From assembly GCF_014646115.1 (NCBI RefSeq), contig NZ_BMMV01000007.1, forward strand, positions 1 through 64,000: a stretch of DNA of 64,000 nucleotides. Reading direction: 5' to 3'. Positions within the stretch are counted from its first letter, which is position 1, and every line of letters starts with the position of its first letter. Source of the DNA: Streptomyces camponoticapitis (GTDB lineage: Bacteria; Actinomycetota; Actinomycetes; Streptomycetales; Streptomycetaceae). Below are positions 17,469-25,824 of the stretch, piece by piece. The position numbers and the translations under genes are program-made. The notes under the pieces were generated by a model. It was not told the origin of the DNA, ran no database searches, and was given only the letters and a program-made list of their open reading frames with translations.

Positions 17469-18243
17469 CGCCGGAGGGCGCGGCGCCGGGGGGTGCCGTG
17501 CCTCCGGGCACGGTCCCGTCCGGCGTGGTCCCTTCCGGCGCGGTGCCCTCGGGCCAGACGGCCACCGCACGGCGGCGGTAGCCGTTCCGCTCCGATTCCT
17601 CCACGGAGAAGGTGACGGCCTGACCGACCGTCGGCTCCACACAGTCCTCGCCGGCGACGGCCGAGAAGTGCGCCCACACGTCCTCCCGGAGGTTGGCGGC
17701 GTCCAGCACGCCCCACCCCTCCTCCTCGTGCCACGCGCGCACCCGCCCGGCCAGCGGTACGCCGAAGTGGTGGTGCAGGGCCAGGACGTCCCGTTCGTCG
17801 TCCTCGTCGATCGCGTACCCGGTGTGCGAGGCGATCTGGTACTCCGCCGTGCAGCAGCCGACCCGGCGGCCCCTGACCCGGCCGCTGCCGGTCAGCGACC
17901 CCACCGGATAGGGCAGCCCGCCGGGCCCGTGGATCTCGACGCCCCGCTCGTCCGTCCGGGTGGCGCCCAGGTCCACCACGTGGACGTCGACCGTCCGGCC
18001 GGCGTCGTCCACCAGCACGTGGTTGTACGGCCCGTCCTCGCGCAGCGGCCGGAAGCCGTGGTCGCGCACCGTCCGTTCGTGGTGGGCCAGGCTCTCGGCC
18101 CGTACGACGATGTCCAGGTCGGCGTGCGGGCGGGTCTGCTCGCACAGGAGGGCGTCGACGCCCCAGCCGCCGTCGAGCCAGACCTCGACACCCGCCCGGT
18201 CGAGCAGGTCGAGGAAGGCCAGCACATCCTCCGCACGCATCAT
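17455..18243 (-). CDS. LnuA-like nucleotidyltransferase fused to a cold-shock-like domain
   Basis: A 262-aa two-domain protein. Residues 1 to about 150 match the AadA/LnuA-type nucleotidyltransferase fold: W-L-D-G-G-W-G-V-D-A-L-L, then the metal-site pair in H-A-D-L-D-I-V, and V-D-V-H-V-V-D-L. From about residue 165 a cold-shock-like beta-barrel follows: G-R-V-R-A-W-H-E-E-E-G-W-G-V-L, then D-V-W-A-H-F-S-A-V and G-Q-A-V-T-F-S-V, echoing RNP1 and RNP2. The end is a run of x-x-G-T repeats (P-E-G-T-A-P-E-G-T-T). ATG 18243 or 18240 is the start. Family members adenylylate small molecules such as lincosamides; the target here is unknown. Confidence 0.82.
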   Translation of the reverse strand: MMRAEDVLAFLDLLDRAGVEVWLDGGWGVDALLCEQTRPHADLDIVVRAESLAHHERTVRDHGFRPLREDGPYNHVLVDDAGRTVDVHVVDLGATRTDERGVEIHGPGGLPYPVGSLTGSGRVRGRRVGCCTAEYQIASHTGYAIDEDDERDVLALHHHFGVPLAGRVRAWHEEEGWGVLDAANLREDVWAHFSAVAGEDCVEPTVGQAVTFSVEESERNGYRRRAVAVWPEGTAPEGTTPDGTVPGGTAPPGAAPSGVTSS

Positions 18244-18302
18244 GGTCCCGACTCTTCCCGAAGAGGCGGCGGACGGCATCATATTTCGACGGGTGGTGCG
18301 GT

Positions 18303-19067
18303 GTGCCTCCACCGTTCAGGCCCGCTCGGCGTGAGGGAAGCGACGAGCCCCCCGAGGAACCGAAGGACAGAGACGACATCAACGCCTCCCGGAGCGAGCA
18401 GACCCGCACACTCATCCTCGAAACCGCGCTCCGCCTCTTCGAGGAGAGGGGCTACGACCGGACGACCATGCGGTCCGTCGCCCAGGAGGCCGGCGTCTCC
18501 GTCGGGAACGCGTACTACTACTTCTCCTCCAAAGAACATCTCGTCCAGGGCTTCTACGACCGGATAGCCGCCGAGCACGAGGCCGCCGTGAAGCCGGTCC
18601 TCGCGGACGAGACCGATCTGGCGGTCCGTCTGACGGGCGTACTGCTGACCTGGCTGGACATCGCGGAGCCGTACCACCGCTTCGCCGCGCAGTTCTTCAA
18701 GAACGCCGCCGACCCCGACAGCCCGCTCAGCCCCTTCTCACCGGACTCGGCCCCGGCCCGCGAGGCCGCCGTCGCCATCCACGAGCGGGTGCTCGCCGGG
18801 TCGTCGGCCCGGATCGATCCCCAACTGGCCCAGCAGCTGCCGCACCTGCTGTGGCTGATGCAGATGGGTCTGGTCCTGTACTGGGTGTACGACCGGACGG
18901 AGGACGCCGGGCGCAGCCGCAGGCTGGTCGTGCGTGCCACCCCGGTGGTCGCCCGCGTCATCTCGCTCTCCCGGTACCGGCTGCTGCGCCCCGTCGTACG
19001 TCAACTCCACGAACTGCTGGTGGAGTTCATGCCGGGTGCGACGGTGACGCGGCCTCCGAGGGGCTGA
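18303..19067 (+). CDS. TetR-family transcriptional regulator
   Basis: A 254-aa repressor. The N-terminal TetR helix-turn-helix is clear after a hydrophilic leader: T-R-T-L-I-L-E-T-A-L-R-L-F-E-E-R-G-Y-D-R-T-T-M-R-S-V-A, then G-V-S-V-G-N-A-Y-Y-Y-F-S-S-K-E-H-L. The C-terminal ligand domain is helical and hydrophobic. GTG 18303 is the only clear start, but the first 30 residues are not family-like and no good ribosome site is visible, so the true start is uncertain. Its 3' end overlaps by 41 bp the convergent MMPL exporter gene; TetR proteins often control such exporters (inference). Confidence 0.85.
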   Translation: MPPPFRPARREGSDEPPEEPKDRDDINASRSEQTRTLILETALRLFEERGYDRTTMRSVAQEAGVSVGNAYYYFSSKEHLVQGFYDRIAAEHEAAVKPVLADETDLAVRLTGVLLTWLDIAEPYHRFAAQFFKNAADPDSPLSPFSPDSAPAREAAVAIHERVLAGSSARIDPQLAQQLPHLLWLMQMGLVLYWVYDRTEDAGRSRRLVVRATPVVARVISLSRYRLLRPVVRQLHELLVEFMPGATVTRPPRG

Positions 19068-21534
19068 GCGTCAGATCGTGGATCAGGGGCTCGCCGCCGA
19101 CCAGGATGTGGCGGGTCCACGGTTCATGGTGGTCGGAGGTCACGGCGAGGAGATACGAGCCGCCGGCCGGGGCGCTGAGGATGTACCCGCCGTCGGCGAG
19201 GGTCGCGACCCGGTCGAGCTGCTTGCCGGCGGGTGAGACCAGGGTCAGTACGGCGTCGGCGACGGGGGTGCCCTCCTCGTCGAGGACGAAGCCGTGCACG
19301 ACGGTGATGCCACCGGTGGCCGGGCCCTTGTCCGCGTCCCTGTCGGGAAGCCGAACCGTCGTCAGCGGGGCCGGCTCCGGGGGCTCCACCGCCAGGTGCG
19401 GCAGCCGCTCCTCCAGCCACCCCGGCAGCCACCAGTTGGCCCTGCCGAGCAGGTGCATCGCCGCCGGGACCAGCGCCGTACGCAGCACGAACGCGTCGAG
19501 GGCGACGGCGGCGGCCAGTCCGACCCCGGCCACGGCTCCCTCGGTGTCGCCGCTCAGTACGAACGCTCCGAAGACGCAGATCATGATGAGGGCGGCGGAG
19601 TTGATGACGCGGCTGGTCTCGGCGAGCCCGACCCGTACCGCGCGGGCGTTGTCCTTGGTGTGCACCCACTCCTCGTGCATACGGCTGACGAGGAAGACCT
19701 GGTAGTCCATCGAGAGCCCGAAGAGCATCGACAGCATGATCACCGGCAGGAACGCGGTGATCGGGCCCTCCCTCCCGAAGCCGAGCAGTTCGGCGCCCCA
19801 GCCCCACTGGAAGATCGCGACCAGTACTCCGAAGGACGCGGCGGCGGCCACCAGGTTCATCACGGCGGCCGTCAGCGGCACCACGACGGAGCGGAAGGCG
19901 AGGAGCAGCAGCAGAAAGCCCAGGCCGATGATCGTGGCGATGAACAGGGGCATCCGGTCGGCGGTGACCGAGGAGAAGTCCTTGAACACGGCGGTCACCC
20001 CGCCGACATGGGCCTCCATGCCGGAGCCGGGGACGATGTCGTCGCGCAGCCGGTCGATCAGCTGGTCCGTCCGCACGTCCTGCGGCGAGGTGGTGGGGAC
20101 GACGTTTACGACGGTCACGGAGACCTTCGAGGCGGGCGGCAGGGGCATCGCGGCGGCCATCGCCACCCCGTCGTCGGCGGCGACCCGTTCGACCAGCGCT
20201 TCCACGGCCGCTTTCACGTCCGGGTCGCCGGGGGCGCCGAGTCCACCCGTCTCCACGACGAGCTGGAGCGGTCCGTTGAAGCCGGGGCCGAAGCCCTCGG
20301 CGAGCAGGTCGTACGCCTGCCGGGTCGTCCGGTCCTCGGGATGGTTGCCCTGGTCGGTCGCGCCGAGCCGCAGCGACAGGACGGGGATCGCCAGCGCGGC
20401 CGTCAGGACGACCGCGACGGTGGCGACGGCCCTGGGGCGCTTCTGCAGGGTGGCCGACCAGCGGGCCGCCGCGCCCTTCGCCTCGGCGGGCTCCGGCCCC
20501 TCGGCCGCGAGCCTGCGGCGCTGCCGGCGGCTCAGCACCCGCTCGCCGAGGAGTCCGAGCAGCGCGGGCAGCAGGGTGATCGCGGCCAGCACGCTCAGGA
20601 CGACGGTCAACGACGTGGCGACGACGACGCCTTCGAGAAAGCTCATCCGCGTCACGAGCATGCCGGCGAGCGCGACGCAGACGGTGCCGCCCGCGAAGAG
20701 CACCGCGCGGCCGGCCGTGTTGAGCGCCTGGACGGCCGATTCCTCGGGCGATCGGCCGCCGAGGAGGGCTCTTCGGTGCCGGGTGACGATGAACAGCGCG
20801 TAGTCGATGCCGACCCCGAGACCGATCAACGAGCCGAGCAGCGAGGCCACTTCGGGCACGTCGACGGCATGGCTCAGCAGCAGGGTCGACATGAGCCCCG
20901 TACCGACGCCGAAGATCGCCACGGTGATCGGCAGCAGCATGGAGAAGAGCGAGCCGAAGGCGAGGAAGAGCACGACGCCTGCGGCCAGGATGCCGACCAG
21001 CTCGGACATTCCGGTGGGCGGTGCGGAGATGCGGTCGATCGCCTGTCCGCCGAGCTCGACCTGGAGACCGGCGCGCTCGGCGGCCCCCGCGGTGTCCACG
21101 ACGTCCTGGACCAGCTCCTTCGGTACGGCGTCGGCCTGTTGGGCGAAGGTCACCCGCGCGTACGCCGTCCGCCCGTCCTCGCTGATCTGCGCCGCCCCGC
21201 CGGGGCCCGCGCCGTAGGGGCCGACGACGTCACCGACGCCGGGCAGGGAGCCGATGCGGTCGAGTGCCGGTTCGAGCCGGTCGCGTACGGAACTGTCGCC
21301 GACAGCCCCCGAGTCGACGCGCCACACCACGTTGACCGTGTCGCCCGCGCTCTGCGGGAAGACCTCGGCCATCCGGTCGTACGCCCGGGAGGAGTCGGTG
21401 CCCGGGATGCCGAACATGTTCGCGTAGTTGCCGCCCGCCGCGGTCCCGGCCGCCCCGAGGCCGGCCAGCGCCGACACCCACAGCACCAGGACCAGGAGCT
21501 TGTGCCGGTAGCACCACCGTGCCCATGCCTCCAC
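19027..21534 (-). CDS. MMPL/RND-family exporter with C-terminal carboxypeptidase-regulatory-like domain
   Basis: An 835-aa membrane protein of the MMPL family, which moves lipids or hydrophobic compounds using the proton gradient. It has an N-terminal helix (L-L-V-L-V-L-W-V-S-A-L), an outer loop with Y-A-N-M-F-G-I-P-G-T-D-S, two sets of about five further helices, the family G-L-G-V-G-I-D-Y-A-L-F-I-V-T-R and G-L-S-M-D-Y-Q-V-F-L-V-S-R motifs, and the following E-E/E-W segments. After the last helix, about 110 residues form a carboxypeptidase-regulatory-like beta-sandwich (V-H-G-F-V-L-D-E-E-G-T-P-V-A-D-A). GTG 21534 is preceded by GGAGGG at 10 nt. It is divergent from a two-component system. 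Confidence 0.88.
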   Translation of the reverse strand: MEAWARWCYRHKLLVLVLWVSALAGLGAAGTAAGGNYANMFGIPGTDSSRAYDRMAEVFPQSAGDTVNVVWRVDSGAVGDSSVRDRLEPALDRIGSLPGVGDVVGPYGAGPGGAAQISEDGRTAYARVTFAQQADAVPKELVQDVVDTAGAAERAGLQVELGGQAIDRISAPPTGMSELVGILAAGVVLFLAFGSLFSMLLPITVAIFGVGTGLMSTLLLSHAVDVPEVASLLGSLIGLGVGIDYALFIVTRHRRALLGGRSPEESAVQALNTAGRAVLFAGGTVCVALAGMLVTRMSFLEGVVVATSLTVVLSVLAAITLLPALLGLLGERVLSRRQRRRLAAEGPEPAEAKGAAARWSATLQKRPRAVATVAVVLTAALAIPVLSLRLGATDQGNHPEDRTTRQAYDLLAEGFGPGFNGPLQLVVETGGLGAPGDPDVKAAVEALVERVAADDGVAMAAAMPLPPASKVSVTVVNVVPTTSPQDVRTDQLIDRLRDDIVPGSGMEAHVGGVTAVFKDFSSVTADRMPLFIATIIGLGFLLLLLAFRSVVVPLTAAVMNLVAAAASFGVLVAIFQWGWGAELLGFGREGPITAFLPVIMLSMLFGLSMDYQVFLVSRMHEEWVHTKDNARAVRVGLAETSRVINSAALIMICVFGAFVLSGDTEGAVAGVGLAAAVALDAFVLRTALVPAAMHLLGRANWWLPGWLEERLPHLAVEPPEPAPLTTVRLPDRDADKGPATGGITVVHGFVLDEEGTPVADAVLTLVSPAGKQLDRVATLADGGYILSAPAGGSYLLAVTSDHHEPWTRHILVGGEPLIHDLTLSPSEAASPSHPA

Positions 21535-21684
21535 GATCTGTTTCCCTCCGCTGATGGTCGGCCGCTTCGGACAGACCCAGAATCGGCTGGGGGCACCGCC
21601 CGGCGCGGTGTCGTCGGCATGACTCTCAAGGAACTCCAAGACGGCGCACGGCGATCGGCGCGGGGGCGCGCGGATACTGGTGCC

Positions 21685-22416
21685 ATGACGGATGCAGCCC
21701 TGACGGACGCCGGCACGACGGACGCGGCGGCCACCGTGCTCCTCGTCGAGGACGAGCCGAGCATCGCCGACGTCCTGACCATCGCCCTGCGCTACCACCG
21801 GTTCGAGGTGATGGTGGCAGGCTCGGTACGGGAGGCGGCGGAGGCCGTACGGCGCACACGCCCCGACGTGGCACTGCTCGACGTGATGCTCCCGGACGGC
21901 GACGGCCGCGACATCGCCCACCAACTACGGCTGTCCCGGCCGGAGATGGCGGTGGTCTTCCTCACCGCGCGGGACGCGCCGGCGGATATCGTCGGCGGGC
22001 TGTCCCTCGGAGACGACTACATCACCAAGCCGTTCAACGTGGACGAGGTGGTCGCCCGGGTCCGCGCGGTGCTGCGCAGGACCCTGCCGGGCGACCGGAT
22101 CGCGGTGCGGCCACCGCTGCGGTACGGCGATCTGGAGCTGGACGAGGCGACGTACACGGTGCGAAGAGCCGGGCGTGCGGTCGACCTGACCCCGACCGAG
22201 TACGCGCTGCTGAGGTTCCTGGTGCGCAACGCCGGTGCGGTGGTGACCAAGGAGCAGTTGCTGCGGCATGTCTGGCGGTACGAGCACGCGGCGGAGTCCA
22301 CGGTGGTGGAGACCTACATCAGCTATCTGCGGCGCAAACTCGACGCGTACGGGCCCCCGTTGATCATGACGAGACGCGGGGTGGGCTACGGTCTCGCAGG
22401 CCCGGGTCCGCGATGA
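21685..22416 (+). CDS. Two-component response regulator, OmpR family
   Basis: A 243-aa regulator. The receiver domain shows L-L-V-E-D-E-P-S-I-A-D-V, the phospho-acceptor Asp in V-A-L-L-D-V-M-L-P-D-G-D-G, T-A-R and Y-I-T-K-P-F. The winged-helix output domain has V-D-L-T-P-T-E-Y-A-L-L-R-F-L, V-V-T-K-E-Q-L-L-R-H-V-W and V-E-T-Y-I-S-Y-L-R-R-K-L-D. Its stop overlaps the kinase start (ATGA). It is divergent from the MMPL exporter over about 150 bp, which makes that gene a likely target (inference). Confidence 0.94.
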   Translation: MTDAALTDAGTTDAAATVLLVEDEPSIADVLTIALRYHRFEVMVAGSVREAAEAVRRTRPDVALLDVMLPDGDGRDIAHQLRLSRPEMAVVFLTARDAPADIVGGLSLGDDYITKPFNVDEVVARVRAVLRRTLPGDRIAVRPPLRYGDLELDEATYTVRRAGRAVDLTPTEYALLRFLVRNAGAVVTKEQLLRHVWRYEHAAESTVVETYISYLRRKLDAYGPPLIMTRRGVGYGLAGPGPR

Positions 22417-23921
22417 GGCGGCCCGCCGTCGCGTGGTGGGGCGTGGTGTCGCGCGGGGCGGGCCGGATCGGCCGTCCGCGGTCCCCGCGCGGGCCCCGGC
22501 CCAGTACGCACTCGCTGCGTACGAAGCTGACGCTGATCAACGTGGTGCTGCTCGCTCTGGGCATCACGATAGCGACCGGGGTCAGCCTGTTCGGGCTGCG
22601 GCACTATCTGCTCCAGAACATCGACTCCGAACTGACCATGTCCCGCAACGGGTTGCAGCGTACGGAGTTGACGGTCAGTCAGATCGAGTCGCTGAGTTCG
22701 CTCGCGACGATAGTGGAGCACATCTCCCCGCGCCGGCCGGGCGCGGGAATGCTGCCGGCCCCCGACTCGGTCTTCGTCCTCGTCGACGCGCAGCGCAGGC
22801 CGATCAACTTCGCCGGGGTCGTCGTGACCGAGCGGCAGCGCGCGCTGGCGCGGGCGGTCACCGACCCCACGGCGCTGAGCCAGGAGGGCGGCGTCCGTGA
22901 CGTGACGGTGGACGGCGACCCGTACCGGGTGGTGGGAGCCCGCCTCAGCGACGGCTCCACCGTGCTGATGTCGACCTCCACCAAGGCGGTGCAGAGGAGT
23001 CTCTTCCTGGCGTTCAAGTTCGACGCCGCGATCGGCGGTCTGCTGCTCGTACTGCTCGCCCTGATCACCCTGATGGGCGCGAACCGTACGCTGCGGCCGC
23101 TCGGGGACATGGTGGAGACGGCGACGGCCATCGCCGAGGGCGACCTGACCCGCCGGGTGCCGGGCCGCCGCGACCCGGTGACCGAGATCGAACAGCTGCG
23201 GCTCGCCCTCAACGCCATGCTCCAGCAGGTCGAGTCCGCGTACGTGACGCGCGAGCGCAGCGAGACGCAACTGCGGCGGTTCGTCGCGGACGCCTCGCAC
23301 GAGCTGCGTACGCCGCTGTCCGCGATCCGCGGCTACCTCCAGCTGTACGAGAAGGGCATGCTCGGCGAACCGGCGGAACGCACCCGCGCCCTGGCCCGGA
23401 TGACCGGCGAGGCGGACCGGATGGGCCGCCTCGTCGACGAGCTGCTCACCCTGGCCAGGCTCGACCAGCGGCCGGTGCTGCGGCTGCGCCCGGTGGACCT
23501 GAGCCGGCTGGTCCGCGACGCGGCGGACGATCTGCGGGCGCAGCAGCCGGACCGGCCGCTCGACGTGGCGGCGGCGGGCTCGATGCTCGTGCGGGCGGAC
23601 GAGTCCGGGCTGCGGCAGGTCATCGGCAATCTGCTGGCGAACATCCGCACCCACACACCGGCGGACGCGCCCGTCCGGGTGGAGCTCGACCGCTCCGGCG
23701 AGGGCCTGGTGCGGCTGTGCGTCACCGACGACGGCCCGGGGATGACGCACGAGGACGCGGACCGGATATTCGACCGTTTCTTCCGGGCCGGTGGTGGCGG
23801 TGCCGGCAGCGGCCTCGGGATGGCGATCGTCCACGCGGTGGTCCGCTCCCACGGCGGCGACGTGGCGATCCGGACGGCACCGGGAGCGGGTCTGGCGGTG
23901 ACGGTCACGCTGCCGAGATGA
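22413..23921 (+). CDS. Two-component sensor histidine kinase
   Basis: A 502-aa membrane kinase. A basic N-terminus precedes the first helix (L-T-L-I-N-V-V-L-L-A-L-G-I-T-I). An outer sensor domain of about 140 residues follows, then the second helix (G-G-L-L-L-V-L-L-A-L-I-T-L-M) and a HAMP linker. The phospho-accepting His lies in F-V-A-D-A-S-H-E-L-R-T-P-L-S. The ATP domain shows an N box (V-I-G-N-L-L-A-N), D-D-G-P-G-M and G-S-G-L-G-M-A-I-V. It is coupled by ATGA overlap to the response regulator. The sensed signal is unknown. Confidence 0.94.
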   Translation: MRRPAVAWWGVVSRGAGRIGRPRSPRGPRPSTHSLRTKLTLINVVLLALGITIATGVSLFGLRHYLLQNIDSELTMSRNGLQRTELTVSQIESLSSLATIVEHISPRRPGAGMLPAPDSVFVLVDAQRRPINFAGVVVTERQRALARAVTDPTALSQEGGVRDVTVDGDPYRVVGARLSDGSTVLMSTSTKAVQRSLFLAFKFDAAIGGLLLVLLALITLMGANRTLRPLGDMVETATAIAEGDLTRRVPGRRDPVTEIEQLRLALNAMLQQVESAYVTRERSETQLRRFVADASHELRTPLSAIRGYLQLYEKGMLGEPAERTRALARMTGEADRMGRLVDELLTLARLDQRPVLRLRPVDLSRLVRDAADDLRAQQPDRPLDVAAAGSMLVRADESGLRQVIGNLLANIRTHTPADAPVRVELDRSGEGLVRLCVTDDGPGMTHEDADRIFDRFFRAGGGGAGSGLGMAIVHAVVRSHGGDVAIRTAPGAGLAVTVTLPR

Positions 23922-23968
23922 CGTACGGGGCGCCCCGCCCTCCCCGTACGCCGTCCCCGGCACTCCGC

Positions 23969-24028
23969 GTGTCGGCGTGTCCGCCTGTCCGCCTGTCCGC
24001 CTGTCCGCGTGTCCGCGTGTCCGCGTGT
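23969..24028. repeat. 8-bp tandem repeat between kinase and metallophosphoesterase genes
   Basis: Seven consecutive 8-bp units of the form G/C-TGTC-C/G-GC run from 23969 to 24024 with a partial unit to 24028, ending next to the stop of the minus-strand metallophosphoesterase gene at 24031. The unit length is not a multiple of three and it lies outside both genes. It is probably a slippage-prone variable-number repeat. Confidence 0.8.
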
Positions 24029-24030
24029 TT

Positions 24031-25338
24031 CTAGGCCTGGCGGGACGCCAGCTGGACGACCGTGACGTCCGAGGGCGCGCCGACCCGTACCGGCGGGCCC
24101 CACGCCCCGGCCCCTCGTGTCACGTAGAGCGCCGTGTCGCCGTACTGCTCCAGACCGGCCAGGGTGGGGTTGGACGCCTGCGCGATGTAGTTCACGGGCC
24201 ACATCTGACCGCCGTGGGTGTGCCCCGACAGCTGGAGGTCGATGCCGTGTTTCACCGCGTCGTGGATGACGACGGGCTGGTGCGCGAGGAGTACGGATGC
24301 CCGCGCCGGGTCACGTCCGTCGAGCGCCTTCTTGAAGTCGGGCCCCTGGCCCTCCTCCTCGCCCGCGAGGTCGTTGACGCCCGCCAGATCGAACCCGGCG
24401 ATCTCCACGCGGGCGTTCTCCAGCGGGTGCACGCCCAACTCGCGTACGAGGTCGACCCATTCGGCCGCGTCGCCGAAGTACTCGTGGTTCCCGGTGACGA
24501 AGTACGAACCGTGCCGGGCCGCCAGCTGGGCCAGCGGCTCGGCGGCCGGACCCAGGTCCGCGACGGTCCCGTCGACCATGTCGCCGACGATCGCGACGAG
24601 ATCGGGGTTCGTGGAGTTGATCGTGTCCACGACGCGCTGCGCGTGGGCCCTGCCCAGCAGCGGGCCGAGGTGGATGTCGCTGACGACCGCGATCCGGTAG
24701 CCGTGCGCGGCGCGGGGCAGCTTCGCGAGCGGCACCGTGACGCGCTTGACGCTGGGGCCGCGCAGCACGTTCGCCGTGCCGTAGCCGACCGTGGCGAGCG
24801 CGGCGGCGGCAGCGGCGCCGCCGACGACGCGGGAGACGAAGAGCCGCCGGGAGGGATCGGCCGCCGGGGTGGCCGGAGAGACCTCGGCGGTGTCGGTACC
24901 GGGGGCGGGCGGTGCGGTCGACCCGGTCGCGGCGCCGACGGTCACGGGCTCCTCGGCCGGCGCGGTGGCCGTCGCCGTACCCCCCGTACCCCCCGCCGCC
25001 CCCGCCGCCGTCGCCGCCCGGCGGTCGAGCACCCGGCTCAGCAGCGGCCGTACGGCTTCGCCCACCAGCAGCGCCAGCAGCAGGTACAGCAGCGTCGCCA
25101 GCCACATGTACGCGGGCCAGCCGAAGATCTGCTTCAGGGAGAACGGCACGTCGCCTCGGCCCATCCCCACGCCGGCGAAGGTCAGGACCGGCAGCAGGAT
25201 GATCACGGCGGTGCCCGTCCTGCGGGCCGTACCTCCCGCCGCCGTCGTGTCGCGGACCAGGCGCCGCCATATGTAGTAATGCGCGCCTGCCACCAGTGCG
25301 ACGGCGACGAGCGCCATCAGGACTACCACGACGATCAC
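24031..25338 (-). CDS. Membrane metallophosphoesterase
   Basis: A 435-aa protein with three N-terminal membrane helices (including I-I-L-L-P-V-L-T-F-A-G-V and L-A-T-L-L-Y-L-L-L-A-L-L-V). An Ala/Thr/Pro linker is followed by a twin-Arg-like S-R-R-L-F-V-S-R helix. The calcineurin-type phosphoesterase domain has V-V-S-D-I-H-L-G, I-V-G-D-M-V-D-G, V-T-G-N-H-E-Y-F and L-S-G-H-T-H-G-G-Q, so the two-metal site is complete. The active site would face outside. GTG start with GGGGA 8 nt upstream. It lies 14 bp after the SCO4848-like gene and is probably cotranscribed with it. The natural substrate is unknown. Confidence 0.9.
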   Translation of the reverse strand: MIVVVVLMALVAVALVAGAHYYIWRRLVRDTTAAGGTARRTGTAVIILLPVLTFAGVGMGRGDVPFSLKQIFGWPAYMWLATLLYLLLALLVGEAVRPLLSRVLDRRAATAAGAAGGTGGTATATAPAEEPVTVGAATGSTAPPAPGTDTAEVSPATPAADPSRRLFVSRVVGGAAAAAALATVGYGTANVLRGPSVKRVTVPLAKLPRAAHGYRIAVVSDIHLGPLLGRAHAQRVVDTINSTNPDLVAIVGDMVDGTVADLGPAAEPLAQLAARHGSYFVTGNHEYFGDAAEWVDLVRELGVHPLENARVEIAGFDLAGVNDLAGEEEGQGPDFKKALDGRDPARASVLLAHQPVVIHDAVKHGIDLQLSGHTHGGQMWPVNYIAQASNPTLAGLEQYGDTALYVTRGAGAWGPPVRVGAPSDVTVVQLASRQA

Positions 25339-25352
25339 GAGCCGATTCCCCT

Positions 25353-25643
25353 TTATCCCTGTCGCTGTCTCTGTACTACGTGCTCGTCACCGCGTTCGTT
25401 CCTCAACTCGCCCCGCCAGGCGCGGACTCCACGGAACCCCACCGCCCCGACTCCCGTCCCCAGAAGAAAGGACGTGATGGCGAGCAGCAGATGGACCCAG
25501 AAGTAGCCCGTGGGGTCGCCGGCGTCGTCGAAGGCGAGTCCGCTGCCGTCCTGCCACAGATTTTTTACGAAAGTGATCCAGATGAACCAGCTCCACACCC
25601 CAAAAGCGAGCAGAAACCAGGACACGGGACGGCTGAGCTTCAT
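25353..25643 (-). CDS. SCO4848-family small membrane protein
   Basis: A 96-aa protein with two hydrophobic helices: V-S-W-F-L-L-A-F-G-V-W-S-W-F-I-W, then F-W-V-H-L-L-L-A-I-T-S-F-L-L-G-T-G-V-G. Between them lies K-N-L-W-Q-D, and a charged C-terminal tail follows. This matches the small membrane protein family named after S. coelicolor SCO4848, as does its position beside a D-Ala-D-Ala carboxypeptidase. It begins at ATG 25643; the same frame is open much further upstream, but only as antisense of the carboxypeptidase. Function is unknown. It precedes the metallophosphoesterase gene by 14 bp. Confidence 0.85.
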   Translation of the reverse strand: MKLSRPVSWFLLAFGVWSWFIWITFVKNLWQDGSGLAFDDAGDPTGYFWVHLLLAITSFLLGTGVGAVGFRGVRAWRGELRNERGDEHVVQRQRQG

Positions 25644-25824
25644 GGATCCAGTATCGCCGGAGGCCTCCCCGCCGCTTCGCCGGGGGCTGCCCGGCCGGGA
25701 GAGCGGAGAGGGCACCGGCGCGGAAGCTCGCCGGTGGCCGGAAAGTGGTCTGTCCCGGCGGTGGAAGCGGCCGGTCCGGCCGCCGGTGTTCGGATCACCC
25801 GTCAGGCCATGTACGTTTTCGACC

